From Lunasporangiospora selenospora (Eukaryota; Mortierellomycota; Mortierellomycetes; Mortierellales; Mortierellaceae): 11,907 nucleotides of DNA. The translations under genes were made by a program, and so were the position numbers. Where the stretch lies: contig JAABOA010000745.1 in NCBI GenBank assembly GCA_015680635.1, positions 1 to 11,907 of the forward strand, in the 5' to 3' direction. This document shows, in pieces, positions 1-8,254 of the stretch. The stretch's first letter is position 1, and each line of letters starts with the position of its first letter. The notes beneath the pieces were generated by a model. The model ran no database searches and was not told where the DNA came from. It was given only the letters and a program-made list of their open reading frames with translations.

Positions 1-655
1 GCTCGATGTGTGGGTTTGTGCCGACGATAAAGGGCAGATTCTGAAAGTCGCGGATCCGATGCGCCAACCGGACAGGGAGCTCTGTTCGGACATAGTTGGC
101 GGACTTTAGCAGCTTGTCTTCCTGCATATGGCGGCCGAAAAAGACGAGCTGGCGGAGAGTGATGGCATGCACAGATTGGTGCACATACGGGTCCAAGATC
201 CGGTTCTGATAAAAGTGTTGGGGGCTGTACCGCCTCCGAGGCCCAGCCGCAGGCAGGTCGAGTGTGCTCTTGGGGAAGGCACGGACGTGGGTTGGACGAT
301 GCAATTGCTGCGGCATTGGCGGCGGTGGCAAAGTGGAGAGCGGCATCAGTGGCGGTGGCAGAGGTGAGGACTCTACGGCTGCAAGATGGCCATAGGGACG
401 GTGAGCAGCAGTGGAAGCACTGGAAGACGATGATGGATAAGGCGTAGAGTTTGTACATGTGGTGAGGTGGTGTTTGTTCCTAATCAAGATCCGACACTGT
501 CCGAGCGCTGGAGAAGATGTGGTTGCTGCTGCAGTTGCAGCACTGTGGACGGGTCCTGCTCTTGCTCTTGTTCTTGCATGTGTGGCGAAACACCTTGACG
601 CGGCTGAGTGTGTGTTGAGGGTCCGCGGCAAGCGGGTTAGAGTCATGGTCGACAT
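1..655 (-). CDS. Mitochondrial branched-chain ketoacid/pyruvate dehydrogenase kinase, N-terminal part (3' end beyond window)
   Basis: An uninterrupted minus-strand frame runs from ATG at 655 to the left edge (218 codons plus 1 nt, no stop). Residues about 193-212 read LPVRLAHRIRDFQNLPFIVG, then TNPHI. This is the hallmark of the N-terminal helical-bundle domain of the BCKDK/PDK family; the LPFIVGTNP part looks closer to BCKDK than to PDK. Before it, about residues 143-192, lie YSPQHFYQNR, ITLRQLVFFGR and LLKSANYV, also family-like. Such kinases phosphorylate the E1 subunit of mitochondrial 2-oxoacid dehydrogenases and so switch the complex off. The first ~35 residues are rich in Arg, Ser, Thr and Ala and lack acidic residues, as in a mitochondrial presequence. 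Residues ~36-140 are low complexity (Ser run, Pro runs), an unusually long linker. Start chosen for its CACCATG context; a second ATG lies at 646. The ATP-binding domain lies outside the window, so BCKDK versus PDK cannot be settled. Confidence 0.93.
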   Translation of the reverse strand, partial: MSTMTLTRLPRTLNTHSAASRCFATHARTRARAGPVHSAATAAATTSSPALGQCRILIRNKHHLTTCTNSTPYPSSSSSASTAAHRPYGHLAAVESSPLPPPLMPLSTLPPPPMPQQLHRPTHVRAFPKSTLDLPAAGPRRRYSPQHFYQNRILDPYVHQSVHAITLRQLVFFGRHMQEDKLLKSANYVRTELPVRLAHRIRDFQNLPFIVGTNPHIE

Positions 656-671
656 GGTGATCTTGAAGTAT

Positions 672-686
672 TATCTTATAAAGGGC
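672..686 (-). promoter_or_regulatory. TATA-like element just upstream of the kinase gene
   Basis: The minus strand reads CCTTTATAAGATA here, with the TATAAG core at 680-675. It lies only about 20 bp from the ATG at 655. At usual TATA-to-start spacing, transcription would begin at or near that ATG and leave almost no leader, favouring the ATG at 646. It may equally be an incidental AT-rich motif. Just upstream, 712-741 holds three copies of a CTATGGGT unit (plus strand). Confidence 0.3.
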
Positions 687-935
687 CGGGGTTGTGTGCG
701 GGTGCGGGTGTTGGGTGTCTATGGGTCTATGGGTCTATGGAGAGGGTGCCGGGGGTGGGGTATCTAGTAGGGAGATGGACAATGGCGGGTATCAAGAGGT
801 AGGGGATGGGAAGAATGCAGAGTGGATGGGAGGAGAGGATGAATGGATGGATTAATGAATGAGGCAAAGCTGGATGAATGGATTGAAGAGAAAGAGAAGA
901 GAAGGGGGGATGGAATGGAGGATTATAAGAGAGAG

Positions 936-952
936 AAAAAAAAAAAAAAAAA
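936..952 (+). repeat. A17 homopolymer
   Basis: Seventeen consecutive A, preceded by a GAGAGA stretch. On the minus strand this is a poly-T/CT tract about 280 bp upstream of the kinase ATG, a type of sequence that often excludes nucleosomes in fungal promoters; that role is inference. Confidence 0.9.
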
Positions 953-1004
953 GGTGCATGCTCCAGTCCGATGCAGGGTCATCCTTGCGAGAGCGAGTTG
1001 AGGC

Positions 1005-1430
1005 CTATCGGACTCGTCTCTCTCCTTTTCCTGTCCAGCGGACTGGCCCCGATAAGCGATCGCGTTGGCGCGTACCACTCTATTCTTTGTCTCTCTCACT
1101 CTCTCCGTTATCGCTCTTCTACTGTTGAATGCTTGGTAGCTGATTCCTGTCAGGTCCTAGCAGAGCAAGAGCATTGCCAAGCGACTGACTCTCGTATTCT
1201 CTCTCACCAAGACGCTCTTGCTCTCTCTCTCCTTTCTCTCTTGCCTAGTCCCGGACTGGCAAGCGTCATCTGGCCTCATCCGGGTCTGTCCATGTCTCGT
1301 TCTCTCTCTTTCGTATCTGCTGGTCATTTTCTATATCCACACTCTTGCGTCCTTTTCTCTATCTCTATCTCTCACTCTCCCTGTCTCTCTCTCCCCCCCC
1401 CCTCTCTTCTCTCCCCCCTGTCCTGTCAAC
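1005..1430 (+). repeat. CT-rich low-complexity tract
   Basis: About 425 bp dominated by CTCTCT, TTCTCT and CCCC stretches on the plus strand, including C10 at 1393-1402. Two overlapping plus-strand frames (859-1128 and 971-1441) stay open only because of this composition and translate to Leu/Ser-rich low-complexity peptides. I do not call them genes. Confidence 0.8.
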
Positions 1431-3729
1431 GACAGAGATGAGCAAGGTTACTCGTCAGTCGGTCGGGATCATATGAAAGAAATTTAGCTTTGGCTTTCTG
1501 ACAACAAAATCTGAGCGCCCATGAGTCAATTTGCTCAGGGGAGAGTGAAAAGGGAGGAGAGCTGGAGCGAGTCGCATTGAGAGAAAGAGAGATACCCTTT
1601 GCTGAAATGTGTCCGAGAGAGGCAGAGTCCTCTGAGTGGATGCGACAGGGAGAGAGAGACTGTTGTGTCGAGTACTGCGGACGATCATGTCTCGGAGGAC
1701 CCAGAGGCGCGCGTACGTGTCCTCTAGGCTCTACACACACACAAGATCTCCTCAGAAACGCGATGCCCATAGACAACCTCACTCCTGTCCACGTACGTGG
1801 AGCGCTCCAGCCCATACTAACCAATGCCACTCTTCTCCATCATCCCTTCCATTCTCCAATACTCCATCGCTGTCTATTTCCCACACCCCGACCGGATCCT
1901 GTTACTTTCTGATTGCATAACCCGTCATCCTTCCCTCCTCTCTTCCCATCCCCCCAACATGTTCTGCATACCAAAAGTAGTACATGTCGGCCTATGGACG
2001 GTGTGGTTCGTTCCGGTCCTAGAAAAGAGCATGTAAGAACTGTCCTGTTGAGGGCATCGATCGGACCAACGGTTATTGGATAAAACAATCTCTCTGCTCT
2101 CTTTCAATAATCAAGAGCACTACTTCATCCTACTGGGAAAAAGACCTGTCCTGGGGGGGAGGCCGAAATGTCCATGCCGACCCGATAGACAAACAAGAAC
2201 GAATTAGCTGGCGCAACACACGGACAGGCGGGCTTTCGCTTTCTCTTTGCTGAAAAAGAGTTCCGCATGCTTATTACCTCAGAGAGAGGGGTCAATGCGT
2301 ACCTCCTCGCCTCTTGCCTTGCCCTCCCTTTTCTGGAACATTGAGGCAACACAAATGTGGAAAGTGGTGACCCTTCCTTTCATTCATGTCGTTTCATGTC
2401 ATTTGCCATTGGAAAGCACAATTGTCTTTACTCTTTTACGACCAGTCTCATGAATCCGGATGGTCGTCTTCATCGTGTCTAATACACCCAATGGCTGGGA
2501 TGTATCAGTGCACGGATTTGGTCCTTCCCCGAATGCCGTTGGCTCATCGGCCAAGCTAGCCTGATCGCTTCCCGAGATGTTGGGTATTTGAAGAACAGGC
2601 ACACATAGCCCACGCCAGAGAGAGCCATGATATCCTACGACCAATGATTTTACAATGCGCTTCTCCCTGAGCAGTAGGGGATGGTGGAGGAGGCTCTTCT
2701 TTCTCTCTCCCTTTTCATTGCTGGCATGTGTCTCCTACGAGTACGAGCGTTCCATTACCACATAACACACAGACCAGACATACGAACAGATGGTCAACTA
2801 GGCCTGCCCCCCCCCCTCTCTTCTTGACCTCCCTCCGTGAAGGCTTGCTCAAAGCAAGCGGTGTAGGGTTTCTAGGTTTCTAGGTCGGTTACCACAATGG
2901 GTAATGAAGAGTGAAGAGTTTTGCTTATCTCTGCACACCACATCATAAACCTGCATAAAGTGTCAGAGCCAAGGCTCGACTGGGCGTTCATAACCTTGGA
3001 CGTGGAAAACTCTGCTCTCCGCCTGAATCCAAATGTTTTGATGGAGGGAGGGGTGGGGGTAGTGAGGAGATAACCTTCTGGACGACGTATTATTAACAAA
3101 AGTCTAGGAAAGCGCGTTGCAAGTTTGGAACAAAGCGAGGGATTAGTGTATTGAAGGCTGAAAATGAGGACGTCTAGCGGACAACGGAGGGGGCCGTGAC
3201 TACCTCCTGGCCATTCAGCACCCATTCCACTATGCAGATCTAATGATAGATTTATCCTGCTAGACTCTTCTCCGACCCAGTAGCCGGAGGTATGACGAAT
3301 CTCTCGTGCTATCTCTCAATGGCATAGAGACTCACCCCCTTAGATCCCTCTAGGTCACTTGTAATGCGAGTCTACCCTGACATGGAAATTATGTAATGGT
3401 CCGAGAAGACCCTTGTGTGTATTTTTTCGCGATTGTGGGCATCGGCTGCATGCTCACCTATTTGACCATCACGTAGTCAGTTACTGCCTCAAACATTGAC
3501 GCGAGTCAGGGCGACGCTTAAGACTCCTTTTTTTATTGGCACACATGGGAAAGACCACGGATGTATGGCTCTCTGATAGACAAGCACGATGGCAGTCTGA
3601 TGGGTACAAAGTCTCTATTTGGAAAATGTGGATGAGGAAAACTGTATTTCTGAAATGAGGAGCATTGCAAGTGTAACTTGGTGATTTCTAGAGAGAGGGA
3701 GAGAGAGTGTAAATGTGAAAGGAGTAAAA

Positions 3730-4750
3730 CTACTTCTTTCTTCCCTCGCTCTTGCGCTTCTCCAACATGTCATGAAACATGATTTCTTTAAAGTCTGTAC
3801 TAATTCTTTCCTCGCCAACTTCAGACCGTACAAACTCATGTACTTTCTCCGAATCGAGCAATGCAAGGATCCTTCCAACATCAATCTTCAGCCCCGGTAT
3901 CGGAAAGGCTACGATCCAGATCTCAAATTGGATTACACCACCTTCTCTCATTGGCCTGAAGAATGGTTGTTTGAGGGCATCCTTGACCATGTTTATGCAC
4001 CGAATGTCAGATGGATAGAAATCAAATTCAATCGACTCTGTTGGTAAAAGTGCCGGTGCGCCGCCCTGCAGCGCTCTAGCCATTGTAGTAGGATTAGAAC
4101 CTGCCGCGGCAGCTCTCATCTCGAGATCCATGTTTAAATTGACATCGTCAAACTGGATGGGTGCCTCAACAACGCTCCCGTTCATGACTATAGACAGTGT
4201 ATAATACAAACAATTAAAAGTAAGGAATCCATTCTTTCTTGGAAAGGACTAATATTCCATTTCTGAGATAGAGCTTTTAGAGAATATAAAAGAAAGAGAG
4301 AAAGATAGAAAACACTTTACCATTCATCAAGTACTCAGCTGAGTCACTGTTTAACCACTTATACAGCGAGTCCGAAACTTCCATACTGTCCTCCTGCATA
4401 GAAGGCCCAGCTGATGCAGGCTCCGAGACGAGTCGAGCGTCTCCAAAATTCTTCAGCTGCATAGCAAGATCTTTGTCCTTGGGATGCACTCTGACTCTGG
4501 TTAGGGGACATTTGGGAACACAGGCTGAGATCATGTCTCCAGTTGAATCTCTAGTCTTGTCGAGAGCACAGAATTTTCTGACATCGATTTTTTCGATGAT
4601 CCGACAGCAATGGCGAGCTGGGATGGGGAGTTGAAGGATGAAAAACTCGATGTTTTCAAAAATGTGCACTTCATCTTTATCGAGTTTTGGCAAAAGTTCG
4701 CTAGTGATTACAGGTCCAGAAGGACGATCCGGTGTGGCAGACTTGGTCAT
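3730..4750 (-). CDS. Gene A: two-exon protein of unknown function (295 aa)
   Basis: I do not recognise the family. Exon 1 is 4750-4321 (143 codons plus 1 nt) and exon 2 is 4187-3730 (stop TAG). The 133-nt intron 4320-4188 starts GTAAAG, is pyrimidine-rich and ends CTATAG. Both exons are phase 1 at the junction (G|TC, Val144), so the two long open frames join exactly. The start has a strong context (AAACATGACC) and is the first ATG after the TATA box at 4904-4897; the leader is about 120 nt and CT-rich. There is no signal peptide or membrane segment; the C-terminus is charged (EKRKSEGRKK). Residues ~35-65 and ~231-255 contain similar segments (FFILQLPIP then KIDV; IWIVAFPIP then KIDV), suggesting an internal duplication. 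Cys49, Cys50, Cys61, Cys77 and Cys81 cluster in the first half. Alternative: a shorter unspliced protein from either exon, less likely given the clean splice. Confidence 0.75.
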
Positions 4751-4896
4751 GTTTTTCGTTTCCTTTTCTATTTGGATGCAAAGTGTACGATGTAGATTGT
4801 GGGGGTGCCTGTTTGGAGACTGGGATTCTAGAGGTAGGAATAAGAGGAAAAGGCTTGAATGTCGAAGAGTGGAGGATGAAGGCAGACGACGGGATC

Positions 4897-4904
4897 CTTT
4901 TATA
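4897..4904 (-). promoter_or_regulatory. TATA box of gene A
   Basis: TATAAAAG on the minus strand, about 150 bp upstream of the gene A ATG at 4750. No ATG occurs between the expected transcription start (about 4875) and 4750, and the intervening leader is pyrimidine-rich, as expected for a fungal core promoter. Confidence 0.6.
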
Positions 4905-5067
4905 GTCGTTGACCTCTGAGTTTTCTTGATGGGAGTCCTTTTCTTGAGACTCTTCAGTTCTGGTGCCTTGCTTTCTCTCTTTTTCTACAAAACGGTGGAT
5001 CCATGGTAGAATCAATTTTAATGGCAATTTCTTTATTTGGCACCCTAAGAATTGAAAATAGGCCTTG

Positions 5068-5079
5068 CATGCGCATTTG
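5068..5079. promoter_or_regulatory. Shared palindrome-centred element, copy 1
   Basis: CATGCGCATTTG (plus strand) contains the 8-nt palindrome ATGCGCAT. The same 12 nt recur at 6164-6175. This copy lies about 165 bp upstream of the gene A TATA box and about 80 bp upstream of a plus-strand TATAAAAG at 5157, so it could serve either direction. A regulatory role is inferred from position only. Confidence 0.35.
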
Positions 5080-5156
5080 GCCTGTTGGAAACCAGAGATC
5101 TACAGAAATGATAGAGAAATCCTCAAATTAACAATATCCTCGGATAGCCACCATTC

Positions 5157-5164
5157 TATAAAAG
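5157..5164 (+). promoter_or_regulatory. Plus-strand TATAAAAG, possible divergent promoter
   Basis: Exact TATAAAAG on the plus strand. The first downstream ATG is at 5334 and opens only a 32-codon frame, in a region antisense to the 3' flank of gene B. If active it might give a short or noncoding transcript divergent from gene A. A second TATAAAAG faces it on the minus strand at 5234-5227, where the first ATG downstream gives only a three-residue peptide. No product can be assigned to either. Confidence 0.2.
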
Positions 5165-5459
5165 TCTTTCCCCAGATCCACGTAATCATATTATTTTTCC
5201 ATTTTCGGGAAGCAAAGCGCGTCTCTCTTTTATATATTTTTTATTGAGTCTCGCCTTCAAGGGGGGCTATTGTGAACCAGAAGAAAGAGCAAAAGTATTT
5301 TGGTGCAATTGTGGCTCCAAATAAAGTTCTTGGATGCAGGAAATCGCGATGTGTGCGAGCTCGAGGGGAGGGGGAAGAGAGGCTTTGTGTGTGAGGGACA
5401 AGGAGACAGTGACTCTGTCTTTGCTCAGTTGATCCGCCAGGTGGCTAGTCTTGGTGTAA

Positions 5460-6018
5460 TCATGTATCCCAAATCGGACATGAGGAGACACTGCTGTTCT
5501 GGTACATTACTATACAAACATTGGCTTCGAATTTGATACCCTGTGTGAGACGAGTAACACACGTCCCCGATGCACCAATCAATCCTCTAGTCGTCGCTTG
5601 ACTCAATTGCTTGGACAGGTGGAGGGAATAGGTCATCTGTCTGATAAAGCAACCACGAATGGTCTGGGTGAAAGTCCGTGCACATACCCCAAAATGTTAA
5701 CAGAGGTGTAAAACGTCACTTGGAAAAATAGCTGGAGCAGGGACTGAATGCAAGGTCAGGATACCAAGTCTTACTTTATGAATAAAGATACTACCCGGTT
5801 GTCGGTATCTTCGTGGGAACCTTCACTTGCGAGGAAGAATTTGCAACTGTTCCCTGCGGAAAAGATTGAGTTTGCCTCACAGAACAGTCTGGGGTATTCT
5901 CTGGGATAGACGAGTCTGTCAATGAAGCCGCCTCAGTTGAAAAGTCTGGCAGTTGTCTCACATCAAGACTACAGGGTTGCTGGTGGCGCTTGTTTCGTGC
6001 TGTAGTTTGAAAGTTCAT
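5460..6018 (-). CDS. Gene B: small two-exon protein of unknown function (134 aa as modelled)
   Basis: Exon 1 runs 6018-5795: ATG in AAAAATGA context, 74 codons plus 2 nt, a Ser/Thr/Gln/Pro-rich polar chain starting MNFQTTARNK. The proposed 154-nt intron 5794-5641 begins GTAGTA and ends TTTATCAG, with TTAAC as a possible branch site. Exon 2 is 5640-5460, in matching phase (GG|A, Gly75), 59 further codons and TGA; it begins QMTYSLHLSK and includes TQGIKFEANVCIVMYQ. Without splicing the frame stops at once after residue 75 (TAG overlaps the donor), so a 75-aa protein is the alternative. The ATG is the first one after the TATA box at 6118-6111. No signal peptide, membrane segment or known domain is visible. 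All three frames stay open for a stretch near 5470-5500, so a third exon in another frame (open to 5267) cannot be excluded. Confidence 0.45.
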
Positions 6019-6110
6019 TTTTCTGAGCAATAAGAGGTAGAGAGGAAAAAAGAAAACGCGGTGCAATTCAGATGAGAGAAACAAAGGATCAATTGAGGAC
6101 ACTAGGCGTG

Positions 6111-6118
6111 CTTTTATA
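6111..6118 (-). promoter_or_regulatory. TATA box of gene B
   Basis: TATAAAAG on the minus strand, about 93 bp from the gene B ATG at 6018, giving a leader of roughly 65 nt that is CT-rich and ATG-free. A second, weaker GGATAAAAG lies about 20 bp further upstream (near 6132-6140). Confidence 0.55.
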
Positions 6119-6163
6119 GCGGACTTTACTGCTTTTATCCTTCTCAAAGACCTTCAAGAGCTT

Positions 6164-6175
6164 CATGCGCATTTG
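6164..6175. promoter_or_regulatory. Shared palindrome-centred element, copy 2
   Basis: Second exact copy of CATGCGCATTTG (palindrome ATGCGCAT), about 46 bp upstream of the gene B TATA box and just past the stop codon of gene D (6185). Matching bases extend by one or two positions on each side compared with the copy at 5068. Binding-site role is inferred. Confidence 0.4.
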
Positions 6176-6184
6176 ACCATCGAG

Positions 6185-6406
6185 CTACAGTATTGGTACA
6201 TGGTCATTGCAGAAGCTTTGGAAATATGTCGAGAAATGTGGTGTAAGGCGGAATAGGATATTCACAGGATTAACGCCGCCAAAAGGAGCACCAATCATTG
6301 GTTTGTTCATCATCCGCCAACCCTCACCCTTCTGCTCCTCGACTGCGTCAAGCACAGAGTAGGAAGACTGGACAAACCACTGGAGCAATGTCAATAGATT
6401 CTGCAT
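6185..6406 (-). CDS. Gene D: candidate 73-aa protein of unknown function
   Basis: A complete ATG-to-stop frame of 73 codons beginning MQNLLTLLQWFVQSSYSV. The ATG is in a good context (A at -3) and is the first ATG after a TATA-like box at 6621-6613. The leader of about 185 nt is pyrimidine-rich and contains TTTTCCTCCAG, which could end a leader intron. The N-terminal ~20 residues are hydrophobic to amphipathic, but no clear cleavage site follows; the middle is MNKPMIGAPFGGVNPVN. A GTGAGG near codon 28 could act as a splice donor, so the true protein may differ. The stop lies only about 67 bp from the gene B TATA box, consistent with tightly packed tandem genes. No family recognised. Support is positional, not by homology. 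Confidence 0.35.
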   Translation of the reverse strand: MQNLLTLLQWFVQSSYSVLDAVEEQKGEGWRMMNKPMIGAPFGGVNPVNILFRLTPHFSTYFQSFCNDHVPIL

Positions 6407-6612
6407 AGTTGAGTGTGTGGAAAGAGAACAGTGCAGCTGCTAATGGCGACTCCTGTTCCTAGGAAAGCTCTAGAGCACGAGAAGGCCTGGAGGAAAAGCA
6501 AAAGGACTTATCAGTGATAGTGAGCAGGGAGGGACGTGGCTGCGGCTAGAGCGATGAAACTGTAAAGCCTTAGATGAACCAATAGCCAACTTCCTTGGCA
6601 AATGTCCAAGGC

Positions 6613-6621
6613 CTGTTTATA
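6613..6621 (-). promoter_or_regulatory. Possible TATA box of gene D
   Basis: TATAAACAG on the minus strand, about 210 bp upstream of the gene D ATG at 6406, with no ATG in the predicted leader. An inverted CCAAT motif (TATTGG) lies about 40 bp downstream of it. Weaker than the TATAAAAG boxes of genes A, B and C. Confidence 0.3.
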
Positions 6622-7185
6622 CTGAGCGGTGGGCTCCACACACGCCTGGCGTGGCATGGGGGAGAGGGATGCTTCGCCCGTACTAGTCCTTTTTGGTTGG
6701 TTCTCAACGCGTCGCACGGACCCCACCGTCAGGTCTTGAATTCGGCCACGAGAAGAGAAAAAGGCCAGTCCTTGCGGGCCATCAATCCACGAAGAGATGA
6801 AGAAATCGGAAAATTGAATGGGAGCGGAATGTGTAATTGAAAGGGGTAGGTCGCTGCCTGCGCGAATAAAGGGGATGCAGTCCAAAGGAGGTCCATCGCA
6901 GGGCTCCGACCGGACAAGAGTCGAAAGGTAAAAACAAGGGGCAGTCGTTCGCAAAGGAAACGACCGCGGACGTGCATAGAAAGGAAATGGTGATTAAGAC
7001 AAAGCATGAGATAGGAGGTAGGGCGACCAGGAGGAGGCGCAGGCGAACCTGGAACCTAGCAGCTCGTTTCTGGCTGTTCAGGACGTCGACCCTGGGTAAA
7101 GCTGCGTATGCTTGGACCACCACATTTGTTTAGTGTGACTATCAATTGTCCAATGACATTGGAGCTTGCCGTCTTTTTTTTCGGG

Positions 7186-7216
<31 letters not shown>

Positions 7217-8254
7217 GGAATGCTTTAGACCCTTCTTTGTATAGCTTTGATGCTAGTGAATATTGAATGTCCCTAGAACGTTTGGACAGCCGGGGACTCC
7301 TGCACCAGCTACTGATGACTCATACTCAAAGGCCAATAATCTGCCTCTCGAACTGCTATAGTGCTACAATACCAGCTACCAATCACTCAATGAGAGTGAT
7401 CAATATCCCGTCCTCCGCGCCTTCATCAAAGTTCGCCGCTCCAAGAGTCAATGCCTCTCTATCATCTGGCAGTACTCTGAATAGCCAACCAGGTTCTGGA
7501 ATTGCTAATTACGCTAGAAATGGTCAAAGGTTTCTTCATTTCAAGTTTCACCTCAGTTTTACTACTCTGTCCTTACCCATATTAGGTGAGCCTCACATAC
7601 CTCGGACCGGAGCACATTCATATCCCAAATGATATCAAACATAATTAAGTCACGTAATGGCCGCAGTCAGGGATATGTCCCTCAGTCAAATTGAGTTTGA
7701 GACAGGATGTCGACCTTCCTTCATTTTGTCGTCCTGCGTAGAGTCCTAGCCAGAAAATGTCGACCCAAATAATTTTTATTCAGTCCTTTCCTAATCAGTC
7801 TGGTTTCTCAGCCACTTTTCGATCCATTTGGGACAATGGCATGGGTTTCGATTGAATTTGGTACTGTAAAAACTAAATGGGGCAAAAATTCCTGTCCAGG
7901 ACTCCCCAAAAAAATCTGAAAAGTGAGACGGCGCACATGTTTCTGGAGGCGTAGAAGATATGGAGAGAAAACTACGAGTTTGGATGGTGAAGCAAAGCTA
8001 GCGGGCGCCATCTACCGCAGTCCGTCAAACACCGAGATAATGGATTCAGGAACCGTAGACTGTGGGCAGTGATAAAAATCGGTTGAACCTGACTGATCAT
8101 TGGCCATGTGAACCCTGCAGGCGGACCTTGAAATGAACCGCATCATGTGTCCATGTGCCTGAGAAGACTTGATTTGCAACATTGTTCATGTTGTCATCCT
8201 CATCCTCATTCCTGCTCTCATTCCATTCCCATCTCCATCCTTCCTCATCCTCCA
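6622..8254. other. Stretch with no confident gene
   Basis: Three overlapping minus-strand frames at 6511-7123 lack a supported ATG start or shared codon pattern, and I read them as chance. A plus-strand frame, 7267-7632 (121 codons, MSLERLDSRGLLHQ..., Ser-rich middle), starts with ATG but has no nearby TATA box in the right place and no recognised domain; it is the only candidate worth keeping. Also present are an (AG)11 tract at 7193-7214, a T8 run at 7174-7181, two GTCGACC sites at about 7708 and 7758, and CATCCT-rich sequence at about 8196-8255 that precedes the 3' end of gene C. Confidence 0.5.
7193..7214 (+). repeat. (AG)11 microsatellite
   Basis: Eleven perfect AG units, preceded by a T8 run and GGGGAGAGAA. 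It lies about 50 bp upstream of the plus-strand open frame that starts at 7267. Confidence 0.95.

Larger units (their letters stand above)
687..3729. other. Long stretch without a supportable gene; simple-sequence rich
   Basis: I find no frame here with a recognisable protein, a TATA-plus-Kozak start or a convincing splice structure. It holds GGATGAAT-type repeats (about 835-890), an A17 run (936-952), a CT-rich tract (about 1005-1430) with C10 at 1393-1402, GA-rich patches near 1550-1660, another C10 at 2807-2816, and a doubled TTTCTAGG near 2869-2884. The longest open frames (minus 1426-1830, minus 2872-3225, minus 2399-2644) have compositions expected from translated low-complexity or random DNA. 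Promoters of the kinase gene (left end) and the 3' region of gene A (right end) must lie within it. Confidence 0.6.

Noticed and set aside
128-767. Three plus-strand frames across the kinase gene
   Set aside because: They lie antisense to the clearly conserved kinase frame and translate to low-complexity Trp/Arg-rich peptides.
1426-1830. Minus-strand frame of 134 codons
   Set aside because: It overlaps GA/CT-rich sequence, has no promoter or splice context, and four other frames are open in the same place.
3715-4047. Plus-strand frame of 110 codons opposite gene A exon 2
   Set aside because: It is the antisense shadow of the spliced gene A exon, with no plus-strand promoter in place.
4285-4292. 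TATAAAAG on the plus strand
   Set aside because: It sits within the gene A intron and has no downstream plus-strand gene, so it is probably incidental.
6511-7123. Three overlapping minus-strand frames upstream of gene D
   Set aside because: The longest (6511-6954) depends on a TTG start, the frames conflict with each other, and the predicted gene D promoter lies inside this segment.
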